A stretch of 64,000 nucleotides of DNA, taken from assembly GCF_009299835.1 (NCBI RefSeq), contig NZ_VKCZ01000012.1, positions 121,162-185,161 on the forward strand, read 5' to 3'. Both the position numbers and the translations under genes were made by a program. Source of the stretch: Microlunatus speluncae (GTDB lineage Bacteria > Actinomycetota > Actinomycetes > Propionibacteriales > Propionibacteriaceae). Of this stretch, positions 8,993 to 17,684 are shown one piece after another (position 1 is the stretch's first letter; every line of letters starts with the position of its first letter). The notes below the pieces were generated by a model. The model worked only from the letters and a program-made list of their open reading frames with translations, had not been told where the DNA came from and searched no databases.

Positions 8993-9579
8993 GACCGTCT
9001 CCGCACCGCGGCGTTGCCCGAGATCCACCCGTACAGCACCACCTCATGGCCTCCGTGCAGGACGGCAGGTTCGAGGCGGAGCTGTGCGGTGCCGTCCGGC
9101 CCGGCCGCTGTCACCGCCACGACGACAGCCACCGCGATTTCCTCGCCGCCGACGAACCCGTCGACGCTGAACTCGATCAGGTCGGCAGCGTCCGCGGACT
9201 TCCCACCCTCAGTGATCGCTGCATCGCGATTCACGGGGTCTGGCGATACTGGGCCGGGCGCCGGTGGTTCGCTGGTGCCGTGGCCCGCGGGAATGATCTC
9301 GGTGAAGGTGCTGCCATCGGTTTCGTGTACCTCGAACCGGACCGGGATCCGCCGATGCCGCGTGACCGCATCGAGGACGGCCCCGATGGTGGCGCGCGTC
9401 CAGGGATTCGTTTCGTCCGGTGGTGGGAATGGTTCGCCGTTGACCGTCACGGTCATGGTCCCCGGCCCGGAGACCGTGGCGACGACCTGGGTGAGTGAGT
9501 CTGGGACGGCTGCGGCAACTTGCCTGGCCGCGCGGGAGCGGCGGGACGGCGTTTTCTCGGTTCTTCCATGACGACTCAT
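8989..9579 (-). CDS. Conserved hypothetical protein of the transfer operon
   Basis: A 196-residue protein starts at the ATG at 9579 (MSRHGRTEKTPSRR), with a basic N-terminal stretch. Later segments (TVTVNGEPFPPPDETN, PVRFEVHETDGSTFTEII) look like beta-rich domains, and there is no clear membrane helix. It is placed directly before, and coupled to, the coupling-protein gene. Similar small proteins sit beside T4CP genes in actinobacterial elements, so a role in transfer is inferred only from position. Confidence 0.6.
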   Translation of the reverse strand: MSRHGRTEKTPSRRSRAARQVAAAVPDSLTQVVATVSGPGTMTVTVNGEPFPPPDETNPWTRATIGAVLDAVTRHRRIPVRFEVHETDGSTFTEIIPAGHGTSEPPAPGPVSPDPVNRDAAITEGGKSADAADLIEFSVDGFVGGEEIAVAVVVAVTAAGPDGTAQLRLEPAVLHGGHEVVLYGWISGNAAVRRRS

Positions 9580-9648
9580 GGAGGGCAGGTACGCCTGGGT
9601 CGCACGGGGCGGAACTGGGCAGATGATCATGGACGGTGCTACTACTAC

Positions 9649-11136
9649 TCATGGGTTTGCACCGCCTGTGGTCATGCGTCCGGTTGTGTCGAACAGGTCG
9701 TGCTCGGCCGGATGGAGTTGATGTTGGACGACGAAACTGCGGTCCTTGATTCGCCAGAGTCCTTGGCCGGTGCCGAGTCCGGGAAGGAGTTCTTGCTCGG
9801 TGCCTGTGAGCCCGAGTGCTGCTGAGGTGGTTCCGAGTTGATCTTGTTCTTGGCGGTAGATCACTCTGGTTTCGGCGTTGGCGAGCAGGCTGTTGGCGAG
9901 CGCGCGCATGGCGGAGCCTTGATCACCGACGTTGTCGAGGTCGGTCAGTTTGTGGAAGACGAGCATGTTTGCGATTCCGTAGTGCCGGGCGAGGCGCCAG
10001 TGGGCGTCCATCCTGCGTAGGAGGGCGGGTTGGGACATCAGTCGCCAAGCTTCGTCGTAGATGACCCAGCGTTGCCCGCCGGCGGGGTCGAGCAGGGCGG
10101 CTTCCATCCATGCTGATGCGCAGGTCATCAGCACGGAGATCAGCGTGCTGTTCTCGGTGACGCGGGACAGGTCGAGAGTGATCATCGGCAACGTCGGGTC
10201 GAAGATCACGGTGGAGGGGCCGTCGAAGAGTCCACTGAGATCGCCGGCGACCAGGCGCCGCAGGGCGTGGCCGACGAGCCTGCCGTCCTCGGCCAGTTGA
10301 CCGTCGGGATCCTTGTCTGGATGGAGGATGCGGTCGACGACCATCGGCATGATCGGTACGTCGGCATCCTGGACGGTGGCGGTCAGGGCAATGTCGATGG
10401 CGGTGTGTTCCACCGGTGAGAGTCCTCGGGTGAGGACGGTTTCGGCGAGAGCGCCGATGAGGTCGCGGCGTCGGGATGCGACCGTGATCGCCCAGTCATG
10501 ATCGGACAGTCCGCTGGGTCGGTATCCCTCGTCGAGGGGGTTGAGCCGGGCACCGAGGCCGTGCCCGAGCACGATGGCGCGCCCGCCGACTGCCTGGGCG
10601 ACAGCGGTGTGCTCACCTTTCGGGTCGCCGGGCACGTATACCCGGCGGCGGAAGGGCAGTGATCGTGTGTAGAGGGATTTGGCGAGGGATGACTTACCGC
10701 TGCCGACGATGCCGGCCAAGATCAGATTCGGCGCGGTGATCACCCCTTGCCGATAGAGTTCCCACGGGTCGTACACGAACGACCCACCGGAGTAGAGATC
10801 CTGGCCGACGAACACCCCGGCCGAACCTAGACCCGCTTCGGCCAGGAACGGATAGGCGGCGGCGAGCGTCGCGCTCGTGTCCTGATGCCGTTGCAGGCGG
10901 AAACCGCCGGGTGTGCGCAGCGCGGCGCGGCCGGGTTCGCCTGCTGACGGTAAGTACGTGGTCGCTCGGCGCTCGGCCTGTTCGGCCTCCGCTCTCGCGA
11001 GCGCTTCGGCTTTCCGCTCCTGGCGCCAGGCTGCGTGGAGCTGATCGGCGGCCCGCCGGCGATTCTTGCGGCGGGTTCGTCGCTCGGCCGCCGGGGCGAA
11101 CAGAACCGTGGTGTGGAGTTGTTCGTCCTTGATCAT
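9649..11136 (-). CDS. VirB4-like conjugation ATPase
   Basis: The 495-residue protein begins with a charged, probably coiled segment rich in Arg, Ala and Glu (residues 15-60). The ATPase domain has Walker A GIVGSGKSSLAKSL at about residue 142 and Walker B WVIYDEAWRLM at about 350, then LARHYGIANMLVFHKLTDL and LANAETRVIYRQ, typical of VirB4/TraC/TrbE ATPases. It powers assembly or transport at the secretion channel on the cytoplasmic face. The N-terminal half usual in VirB4 is missing; the SCO6880-type protein upstream may replace it. Starts in ATGA overlap with the preceding gene. Confidence 0.88.
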   Translation of the reverse strand: MIKDEQLHTTVLFAPAAERRTRRKNRRRAADQLHAAWRQERKAEALARAEAEQAERRATTYLPSAGEPGRAALRTPGGFRLQRHQDTSATLAAAYPFLAEAGLGSAGVFVGQDLYSGGSFVYDPWELYRQGVITAPNLILAGIVGSGKSSLAKSLYTRSLPFRRRVYVPGDPKGEHTAVAQAVGGRAIVLGHGLGARLNPLDEGYRPSGLSDHDWAITVASRRRDLIGALAETVLTRGLSPVEHTAIDIALTATVQDADVPIMPMVVDRILHPDKDPDGQLAEDGRLVGHALRRLVAGDLSGLFDGPSTVIFDPTLPMITLDLSRVTENSTLISVLMTCASAWMEAALLDPAGGQRWVIYDEAWRLMSQPALLRRMDAHWRLARHYGIANMLVFHKLTDLDNVGDQGSAMRALANSLLANAETRVIYRQEQDQLGTTSAALGLTGTEQELLPGLGTGQGLWRIKDRSFVVQHQLHPAEHDLFDTTGRMTTGGANP

Positions 11137-11924
11137 CGGGAGACTCCTCGCGGCGGGTTGCCGCCGGCTTGATCAACTCGAGTCACCCAAGGCCAGTCCT
11201 GCGTACCGACACCGGGTATGCGTAGGAGAAGCGCGGAGTCGCAGTTCCGGGGCGGATCTCGCCTCGGCGGGGCAAGTGTTCCGACCGCGCTGTCGGGTTC
11301 CACGGCGTGGCGTCGGTAGAGCGCGACATGACCAGACGCGGGGTTGTAGGTCAGGGCGTACTCGCCGTCGATGGCCTGCCGATCGGTGCCGTGGTTCGGG
11401 GGTTCGTCGTAGACGTGCCCGTTCTCCATGGCCGCATTCGTGGTTTCGTCCCCGTGATCCCACTGGGACAGCCGTTGGATGGCTGCTTCGTCGCCGTCAC
11501 GTTCGATCACCTCGAGGATCTGGTCGGCCTCTTCGCCTTGTAGGAAGACCGCGGAGACCCACCGCTGTATTGGTTGTGGGTCGAGCCAGGCGACGCGGCC
11601 AGCATGTTGTGCTGCCCGGTCGAGGACCTGTCCGGCCTGCTCGATCAGACCGCCGGCGTCGTGTAGGAAGTCTGCGGCAGCCAGAGCATCGACCGCGCCT
11701 GCATCACGTTCTCCCGTGTCGTTGGCGGCACGGTCTCGATGGGCCAGGTGGGTGTCGGCGACTTGGTCGAGCACCTGCCGCAACGACTGCACCGCGCCAA
11801 GTAGGTCGCCGATGACGGTGTAGGCGTCGGCCGGGTCGTCGAAGGTTCGAGTTGCGTGGGCGAGCCCGCGCAGAGCTTCGCTGCCTTCACGTGCGTCCTC
11901 AACGGGGTCCTGAAAGGTCGGCAT
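11133..11924 (-). CDS. Hypothetical protein of the conjugative element (263 aa)
   Basis: The N-terminal 140 residues look helical and acidic, with heptad-like spacing (VIGDLLGAVQSLRQVLDQVAD, AADFLHDAGGLIEQAGQVLD). The C-terminal part is polar. No membrane segment or catalytic motif is apparent and I do not recognise the family. It lies between the SCO6880-type gene and the VirB4 ATPase and overlaps the latter by four bases, so it is part of the transfer operon. Confidence 0.6.
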   Translation of the reverse strand: MPTFQDPVEDAREGSEALRGLAHATRTFDDPADAYTVIGDLLGAVQSLRQVLDQVADTHLAHRDRAANDTGERDAGAVDALAAADFLHDAGGLIEQAGQVLDRAAQHAGRVAWLDPQPIQRWVSAVFLQGEEADQILEVIERDGDEAAIQRLSQWDHGDETTNAAMENGHVYDEPPNHGTDRQAIDGEYALTYNPASGHVALYRRHAVEPDSAVGTLAPPRRDPPRNCDSALLLRIPGVGTQDWPWVTRVDQAGGNPPRGVSR

Positions 11925-11975
11925 GGCAGCCTCCTCGATCGGCGGGTTCGCTGTCAGGCAGGTGCGCTCGTGAGG

Positions 11976-13442
11976 TCAGACCTTGCGGCACAGGGGGAGT
12001 GCGGCGGCGGTGAACGCTTGGGCCTGCTGGCCGACGAGTCGCCGGGTTTCGCAGGAGGCTTGGATGGCTGCTTGTTCGATGGCCGCAACGGCGGCGTCGA
12101 GCTCGTCGAGGGACGGTGCGGAGATCGAGATGAGGCCGGTGTAGCGCAGCACGCCGTGTCCGGCGGTCAGGTCGGCCTCCTGTGCCAGCACGTCGTGGTA
12201 TTCCGCGGTCTGCCCGGCGTCCTCGACCTGTCCGATCTTGGTCCGCTGGGCGGCGTCGGAGATGTGCTCGACCTTCTTCTTACGGATGTCGCGCACGGCT
12301 AGATCGGTACGCAGCGGCGTACAGATCAACGAGAACGAGCGCTGGATCCCGGTCGAAAGCAGCACGGGGGACAGGAACCCCGGATAGACCATCGACCTCG
12401 GCCACTCAGAGATCCACAACACCGCGTGGTGTGCGGAATCGGAGCGGAGATGATCCCAGGTCTCGGTGACCGCGACCGGCCCGGCTGTGGCGAGGTCCTG
12501 CCCGAGCTCGCCGTGCCGTTCCAGGGTGGCGGCGACGGCCGGGTCGTAGGCGCTGCGCAAGACGACGGCCAGTCGGCCAGGCGTGTACCAGTCCGATGGT
12601 GCCAGGTCGGCTGACCGCAGCGCTGCGACCAGGGAGGTCATCTCCTGTCGTAGAACCGCGGCGGCGCCGCGCAGGCCGCCTCCGGCGGTTCGGATCTGGC
12701 GGGCACAGGCCTGGAGGTCCAGGCTCAAACTGAGGGTCGTCGAGTGGCGCTCCCCGGCGGGGCCGGCTCGTTCGATGAGCTCGGCGTAGGTTTGTGCGGC
12801 CCAGGATCCGTCATCGACACCGTGCCGGGCCCACCATTCTGCGAGGCCGGTGCCGGAGTCAGGCAGTGTCCGTTCCAGCACCTGCAATGCTGCGATCCGG
12901 CCGGATCGGCAGACCATTGCCAGGACCCGGCCCCAGGACCTGACCCGTCGTTCCTGCTCACCCGGATCCAGGAGCACAAACGCCGGGTGCCGCACCTCGA
13001 TCACCACGGTGAGCGTGGCCTGGTGGGGGTCATGGACCATCACTGCTCCAGTCATCGGATCAGTGAATTCCCGCAGCCGGGACATGTCGCCGGGCAGTGC
13101 GAGCGTTCCCGCCGGGCGCGGACGGACGATCCTGCGCCGATACAGCAACTGGTCGATCGTGGCGCGCCAGGACCATCGCGTTGCCACCGGGATCCAGTGC
13201 ACCGCGGGGCGCCCGGCGATCGGCACCCACGCGATCGCCGCGCAGAGAGCCGAGATTGGCACGGTGTAGGCGATCAGGGTCCCGCCACCCGCATACAACG
13301 CCACGACCAGCACCAGACCTCCGATGCCGAGCACGACAAGCTGTGCGAGCGACAACCCCAACAGGACGCCCCGGCGGGCAAGTCGGGAGAACTTGGCTGG
13401 AGCCAGTTCACCTGCCGAACGCCTGCCATTCGTCGATGCCAC
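11976..13442 (-). CDS. SCO6880-type conjugation protein (PrgI/VirB4-N-like)
   Basis: The GTG at 13442 follows the previous stop by four bases and gives 488 residues. Two N-terminal membrane helices (LGLSLAQLVVLGIGGLVLVVALY and TVPISALCAAIAWVPIAG) lead into a long soluble region with WSWRATIDQLLYRR, MVHDPHQATLTVVIEV and SLICTPLRTDLAVRDI. This matches the SCO6880 family found beside VirB4-type ATPases in actinobacterial conjugative elements. It probably anchors the ATPase to the membrane channel. The frame is open further upstream, but that part is antisense to the C-terminus of the preceding gene. Confidence 0.8.
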   Translation of the reverse strand: MASTNGRRSAGELAPAKFSRLARRGVLLGLSLAQLVVLGIGGLVLVVALYAGGGTLIAYTVPISALCAAIAWVPIAGRPAVHWIPVATRWSWRATIDQLLYRRRIVRPRPAGTLALPGDMSRLREFTDPMTGAVMVHDPHQATLTVVIEVRHPAFVLLDPGEQERRVRSWGRVLAMVCRSGRIAALQVLERTLPDSGTGLAEWWARHGVDDGSWAAQTYAELIERAGPAGERHSTTLSLSLDLQACARQIRTAGGGLRGAAAVLRQEMTSLVAALRSADLAPSDWYTPGRLAVVLRSAYDPAVAATLERHGELGQDLATAGPVAVTETWDHLRSDSAHHAVLWISEWPRSMVYPGFLSPVLLSTGIQRSFSLICTPLRTDLAVRDIRKKKVEHISDAAQRTKIGQVEDAGQTAEYHDVLAQEADLTAGHGVLRYTGLISISAPSLDELDAAVAAIEQAAIQASCETRRLVGQQAQAFTAAALPLCRKV

Positions 13443-13446
13443 GGGG

Positions 13447-15018
13447 TCATTCCTCACTGGTCGCAGGTGGATTTCCCGGTGTGGGCTTCGGGGTGGCGTC
13501 GCCGTGGCTGGCTTGGCGGGAGCCAGGCCGCGCGGGGTCATCGGCTCGGGAGGCGATGACGGTGCTTGTCTGCGCTGTCCCTGGCCGGGCTTGGCCTGCG
13601 CCGGCGTCCGACCCCTCCGACGCGGGGTGCTGCGCTGGCGTCCGGGCGCCAGCGGAGCCCCCTCGACCGGAGTCTGATTGGAATGCCCGACCAGGTGTGG
13701 ATTGGCTCCTTGGGCTGGTTGCATCGGCTGCGGAGTCGGCGTGCCCGGCCGCTGATCCACCGAGTGCGTTCCCGGCCTTGGGGCCGGCGGTGGCTGCCTC
13801 CTTGGCAACCTTGGCACCGACCACAGCAGCCGCGGCAGGCCCAGCGGCTGCAGCACCAGCTCCCGCACTTGCACCAGCCCCGGCGCTGGCACCCGCACCC
13901 GCGCCGGATCCCGCACTGGTGGATGCTCCGGTGCCGCCCGCGGCCTGTGACATTCCTCCAGTGGAGCCCGAACCAGATGAGCCGGACGGTCCGGGACTCG
14001 TCGACGCGCCCTGGCCGGGTCCACCGCCCGGACGTTCTCCGTTTGCACCGCCGTCGAGCACCTTCTGGGGGCTCGGAGCTTGCGGGTTTGTGGGGGTCGG
14101 GACGGGTCGGTTGAGGGCGGACTTCGCTTCCTGTTCGGAGCTCATCGCGTGGTACATGTCGAATCCGATGAAGGAGATGAACTTGTAGGTGAGGTAGGGC
14201 GCGAAGCCGGCGAGCAGCATCAGCACGATGCCGGCCAACGGGTCGCTGATGGATGCCAGGTCTGCCTCGATCGGCGGCGCTACCTGGGTCACGGCGACGA
14301 GGAACATGACGACAACGACGAGCTTGCTGAAGATGAGGGCGATGACGAACATCGCCCACTTGGTGATCCATCCCTTGGTCGCGTCCCAAACTGCTCCAGA
14401 GAAGGCCAGCGGCGCGAACACGATGGCCACCAGCAACAGAGCCTTGCGGATCAGCAGCGAGAGCCACACGATCGCGGCACCGCCGATGGCCAGGCCGGCG
14501 AGGAAGATCGTGACGATCGGCCCGACCGTTGGAGAGGCGACATTGAGTCCGGCCAGGCCGGTGACCAGGAGGGTGATCTTGTCACCCATCGTTTCCGTGG
14601 TCTCGCCGGCAGCCTGAACGATCCCGACACAGAGTTGATCAACGATCTCCAGCAGCAGGGCAGTGAGTGTGATCACGACGAAGCTGCCGAGGACCGACTT
14701 CGCCAACCCGAGAGCGGCGCGGGACAGTGCGGTCGGGTCGCGCTTGATCAGCCCGGTCAGGAGCTGCAGGCAGAAGAAGATCAACATCACGAACACCGCG
14801 ATGCCGAAGAGCAGGTTGTAAACCGAGACGTAACCGGCGCTGGTGAGGTCGACCAGGGTGGTCGTATCGAAGACGGACCAGACGGCCTCGAACATCCAGG
14901 CCGCTGCCTCGCCCATCGCTGACGCGAGCCATTCGAACAAGGCTGACGTCAGGTTGGAAGCAGTCACTTCGCCCGTGTCACAGACGATGGAGATCCCGGG
15001 GACCTCGCAGACACCCAT
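13447..15018 (-). CDS. VirB6/TrbL-like polytopic membrane protein with a low-complexity tail
   Basis: From the ATG at 15018 the 523-residue protein has at least six hydrophobic helices in the first 300 residues (for example YNLLFGIAVFVMLIFFCLQ, LLVAIVFAPLAFSGAV, FVIALIFSKLVVVVMFLVAV), as in VirB6/TrbL channel proteins. The last 200 residues are a Gly/Ala/Ser/Pro-rich repeat-like tail (GASTSAGSGAGAGASAG and similar), probably unstructured. It would form part of the inner-membrane channel. The N-terminal segment MGVCEVPGISIVCDTG contains two cysteines. Confidence 0.82.
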   Translation of the reverse strand: MGVCEVPGISIVCDTGEVTASNLTSALFEWLASAMGEAAAWMFEAVWSVFDTTTLVDLTSAGYVSVYNLLFGIAVFVMLIFFCLQLLTGLIKRDPTALSRAALGLAKSVLGSFVVITLTALLLEIVDQLCVGIVQAAGETTETMGDKITLLVTGLAGLNVASPTVGPIVTIFLAGLAIGGAAIVWLSLLIRKALLLVAIVFAPLAFSGAVWDATKGWITKWAMFVIALIFSKLVVVVMFLVAVTQVAPPIEADLASISDPLAGIVLMLLAGFAPYLTYKFISFIGFDMYHAMSSEQEAKSALNRPVPTPTNPQAPSPQKVLDGGANGERPGGGPGQGASTSPGPSGSSGSGSTGGMSQAAGGTGASTSAGSGAGAGASAGAGASAGAGAAAAGPAAAAVVGAKVAKEAATAGPKAGNALGGSAAGHADSAADATSPRSQSTPGRAFQSDSGRGGSAGARTPAQHPASEGSDAGAGQARPGTAQTSTVIASRADDPARPGSRQASHGDATPKPTPGNPPATSEE

Positions 15019-15050
15019 CAACAAGCCTACTTTCTCGGTCGGATGGAGAG

Positions 15051-15371
15051 TTAGACGGTTTGACCGACGCCCCAGAAGAAGTTGATCAACGCGACCGAAG
15101 CTCCGCAGATCACCGCGGCGCCGCAGGAGACCAAGACCCCTGTCTTGCCTCTCCCTGCCAGGTTGGGGTTGCTGCTGTTGGCACCGAACCCCCACACGAT
15201 CGCGGAAATGATCATGGCCAGGACGCTGAGGATCAACCCGACCGTCATCACAGCGCCGACGATCGTTCGAAGCTGGGCGATACCGGGTAGACCGTTGTCG
15301 TTCGGGGTGATGTTGACGTCGAACGGCACCAGAAGTGGAACGACGGCGATGGGTATAACCAGATTGAACAC
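15051..15371 (-). CDS. DUF6112-type pilin-like membrane protein (first copy)
   Basis: The 106-residue protein has an N-terminal hydrophobic segment and two membrane helices (IVGAVMTVGLILSVLAMIISAIVWGFG and VLVSCGAAVICGASVALINFFW) joined by a short polar loop containing NPNLAGRGKTG. This layout resembles VirB2-like pilins, and I associate it with DUF6112 in actinobacterial elements. It is presumably a surface or channel subunit. It lies directly upstream of the VirB6-like gene. Confidence 0.72.
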   Translation of the reverse strand: MFNLVIPIAVVPLLVPFDVNITPNDNGLPGIAQLRTIVGAVMTVGLILSVLAMIISAIVWGFGANSSNPNLAGRGKTGVLVSCGAAVICGASVALINFFWGVGQTV

Positions 15372-15457
15372 GTGTAGCTCCTAGCAGCATCTCCCGCAGC
15401 CGGGAGTGTTTGGGTGGGTCACCAGTCAGGTGCGCACGGCGTCCCCGCTCCGGATGA

Positions 15458-15724
15458 TCAGAATTGTGAGCCGAGGTCGATCAGGAAATTCATCCATGCC
15501 ACGCCTCCGCCCGCCAGCACTGCGGCGATGACGGCGACCAGCAACCCCATGCGGCCCTTGGCGGCGGCAGCCTGGTTGCCGTGCCCCGAGGCGAGAGCCC
15601 AGATGATTGCGGAGATGACGACCATCAGGACAGCCGCAATGAGCACGACCGTGAGCAATGCACCAACGACGACTTCAAGATCACCGATTCCAGCGAGCCC
15701 GTCGAAATCTGGGAAGACCTCCAT
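15458..15724 (-). CDS. DUF6112-type pilin-like membrane protein (second copy)
   Basis: This 88-residue protein (ATG at 15724; a longer 105-residue form from 15775 is possible) repeats the plan of its neighbour: GDLEVVVGALLTVVLIAAVLMV, a loop GNQAAAAKGRMG and a second helix VAVIAAVLAGGGVAWMNFL. The two are diverged tandem paralogues. A role as a second pilin-like subunit of the transfer channel is inferred. Confidence 0.7.
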   Translation of the reverse strand: MEVFPDFDGLAGIGDLEVVVGALLTVVLIAAVLMVVISAIIWALASGHGNQAAAAKGRMGLLVAVIAAVLAGGGVAWMNFLIDLGSQF

Positions 15725-15883
15725 CAGCGACCCGCCCACGCGGTCCGGGACGATGGCCAGTCGGAAAGGTCGCAATGAACGATTGGGTTCATGTGCCGCA
15801 GGTGCGCGCGTCGAATCGACGTCAGTGCCGAAGCCTGGGTCCCGTCATCAAAGCGTCGGATGCAAGCGCGAGCACGGAGGCAG

Positions 15884-16960
15884 TCATGGAGCCACGGTCA
15901 CGTGCAGATGATCGTAGTGGCCGCCCGTGACGTCCTTGGGGTCGTGCATCCCGCCTCCGTTATAGACGCGCCAGCCTTCGGTTTGCCGGGCGACGGACCA
16001 GATCCTGCCCTGCCAGATCAGGTACTCCACGCCAAGCGCCTCGGCGTGGTCCTTCATCCAGTTGGTGATCATCCAGCCGTCCTCGAGCTGGTCCGGGGTC
16101 GGGTTCAACCCGATCGGATTGCCGAAGGTGATGTCACACGCGCGGCCGAGTGGATGCTCGGACTTGCTCCCTGGGCGCGGCGAGTAGCAGGACCACGATG
16201 TGTCTGGGAACGCGTGGATCGCCTGCTGATAGAGGTGCAGCATCGGCTCTGTGATGCGGCCATCGCTGGTCGGGTCATCCACCATCTGCCTCCGGTCGCC
16301 GGTCATCTGCTCCGGCGGACCGGACGATCGGTTGCCAGTGCAGCCCGGTGACATGTTGGACTCTGGCTGTTGCAGGTCGGTCGCCTCGTGGTCGTTCAGC
16401 CACGGCACCGGATCGATCGGCTGTCCGTTTGCGCCGCCGGGCCGGACTTCGAAATGGAGATGGGGTCCGGTCGATCGTCCGGCGTTCCCGACTTCGCCGA
16501 TGGGCTGCCCAGCCGTGACGGTGTCGCCGATACGGACGTGGATGCCGGCCTCCCACATGTGCGCGTATGCCGTTGCAACCGCCCGATCACCAACTCGATG
16601 CTCGATGACAATCAGCCCGCCATAGACATCGGAGAGTCCTGCCACCGCAACAATGCCGTCAGCCGCGGCACGGATCGACGTGCCGGCCGGCGCGCCCAGG
16701 TCGAGCCCAGTATGAAACGACTCGTCGGCCGTGACGGGATGTATCCGACGCCCGAACCCGTCGGTCATCACCCAGACCCCCTTAGGGAGCGGAAAGACGA
16801 CCCGGGACGACGGCGTTTCCCGCCCGATCACGTCGCCGCCGCTGGGGGATCCACAGTTCGCGGATAGATCAGAGCTGATCAACGCCGCGAGGCTGATCAA
16901 GATCGTGGCTGGACCGACCATGATCAGGATGAGAGCTGCTGCAGCGAGTCTGATCGCCAT
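15884..16960 (-). CDS. M23 peptidase with C-terminal VanY-like domain
   Basis: After an N-terminal membrane helix (AAAALILIMVGPATILISLAAL), residues about 65-180 form an M23 metallopeptidase with HTGLDLGAPAGT and HLHFEVRPGG supplying zinc ligands. The C-terminal part (SEHPLGRACDITFG ... GHYDHLHVTV) carries the H-D-H pattern of D,D-carboxypeptidase-like domains. It probably opens peptidoglycan at the cell envelope for the transfer channel, the usual role of such proteins in Gram-positive conjugation. Length is 358 residues. Confidence 0.85.
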   Translation of the reverse strand: MAIRLAAAALILIMVGPATILISLAALISSDLSANCGSPSGGDVIGRETPSSRVVFPLPKGVWVMTDGFGRRIHPVTADESFHTGLDLGAPAGTSIRAAADGIVAVAGLSDVYGGLIVIEHRVGDRAVATAYAHMWEAGIHVRIGDTVTAGQPIGEVGNAGRSTGPHLHFEVRPGGANGQPIDPVPWLNDHEATDLQQPESNMSPGCTGNRSSGPPEQMTGDRRQMVDDPTSDGRITEPMLHLYQQAIHAFPDTSWSCYSPRPGSKSEHPLGRACDITFGNPIGLNPTPDQLEDGWMITNWMKDHAEALGVEYLIWQGRIWSVARQTEGWRVYNGGGMHDPKDVTGGHYDHLHVTVAP

Positions 16961-16969
16961 CGCGGCCGC

Positions 16970-17647
16970 CTAGCGGAGGGCAAGGTCGAGTTGGGACAGT
17001 CGGAGCAGATGACACTTCTCATAGGTCGGTCCGCAGACGACGAACACGGTGAAGGCCACGGCTCGACTGCTGGTGACGGCCTCGGTGCCCCATACGCCGT
17101 CTCTGCGTCGGTGACCCTCGATTGTGATCGCGGTCGTGCCATCCTGGATTTGGCCCGGCGGCGCCGCATCTGCCACGACCGTCCAGGCTTCCGGGACGTA
17201 GCTGCGCTGGACGCTCAACCGCTGACGGGTGGCGTACTTGCGGAGCTCGATCCAGGCCTGCCGTGACGGAAGGTAGTTGGCGATGTCAGAGGCGAGGCCG
17301 GCCCGCTCCGTTCCAGTCGGGTCCCCGACTCTCAAGATCATCGCGGTGTGGTCGACCGGCATGAGGCCTGAGGCCGTGTCCCACGCGAACAGTGCCTCGG
17401 CGACGGATCGTGCGAACAACGTCGGATCCTTCGTCGCCGGAATCTCGATAGCCTGGGTCGGCGTTGCCACGGGCTCGCTCCAGGTGGTGGGTACCGCCGG
17501 CCGGCCGCTGGGCGCAGTACCTCTAGCCGTGTGTGGGGCGGTGCTGATTCCGTAGACGCCCAGGGCGACCACGATGAGCAGGAACAGTCCGGCTGCAGTG
17601 AGGGGTAGAACAACGCGGGGCCGGAGTGCACGAGCCAGTCGATCCAT
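16970..17647 (-). CDS. Membrane-anchored conjugal transfer protein (TcpC/VirB8-like position)
   Basis: A short basic cytoplasmic segment, one helix (VVLPLTAAGLFLLIVVALGVYGI) and an extracytoplasmic domain with DPTLFARSVAEALFAWDT and YVPEAWTVVADAAPPG make a bitopic protein of 225 residues. The layout and place next to the M23 peptidase fit the VirB8/TcpC-like structural subunits of actinobacterial conjugation systems, although sequence identity to a named family is not certain. Confidence 0.65.
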   Translation of the reverse strand: MDRLARALRPRVVLPLTAAGLFLLIVVALGVYGISTAPHTARGTAPSGRPAVPTTWSEPVATPTQAIEIPATKDPTLFARSVAEALFAWDTASGLMPVDHTAMILRVGDPTGTERAGLASDIANYLPSRQAWIELRKYATRQRLSVQRSYVPEAWTVVADAAPPGQIQDGTTAITIEGHRRRDGVWGTEAVTSSRAVAFTVFVVCGPTYEKCHLLRLSQLDLALR

Positions 17648-17684
17648 GTCGGTTAGGTACGTCCCGGTGCCATGGTGGCTGTAG

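Noticed and set aside
13097..14188. Plus-strand frame of 363 codons opposite the VirB6-like gene
   Set aside because: Low-complexity Pro/Ala-rich shadow of the Gly/Ala-rich tail coded on the minus strand.
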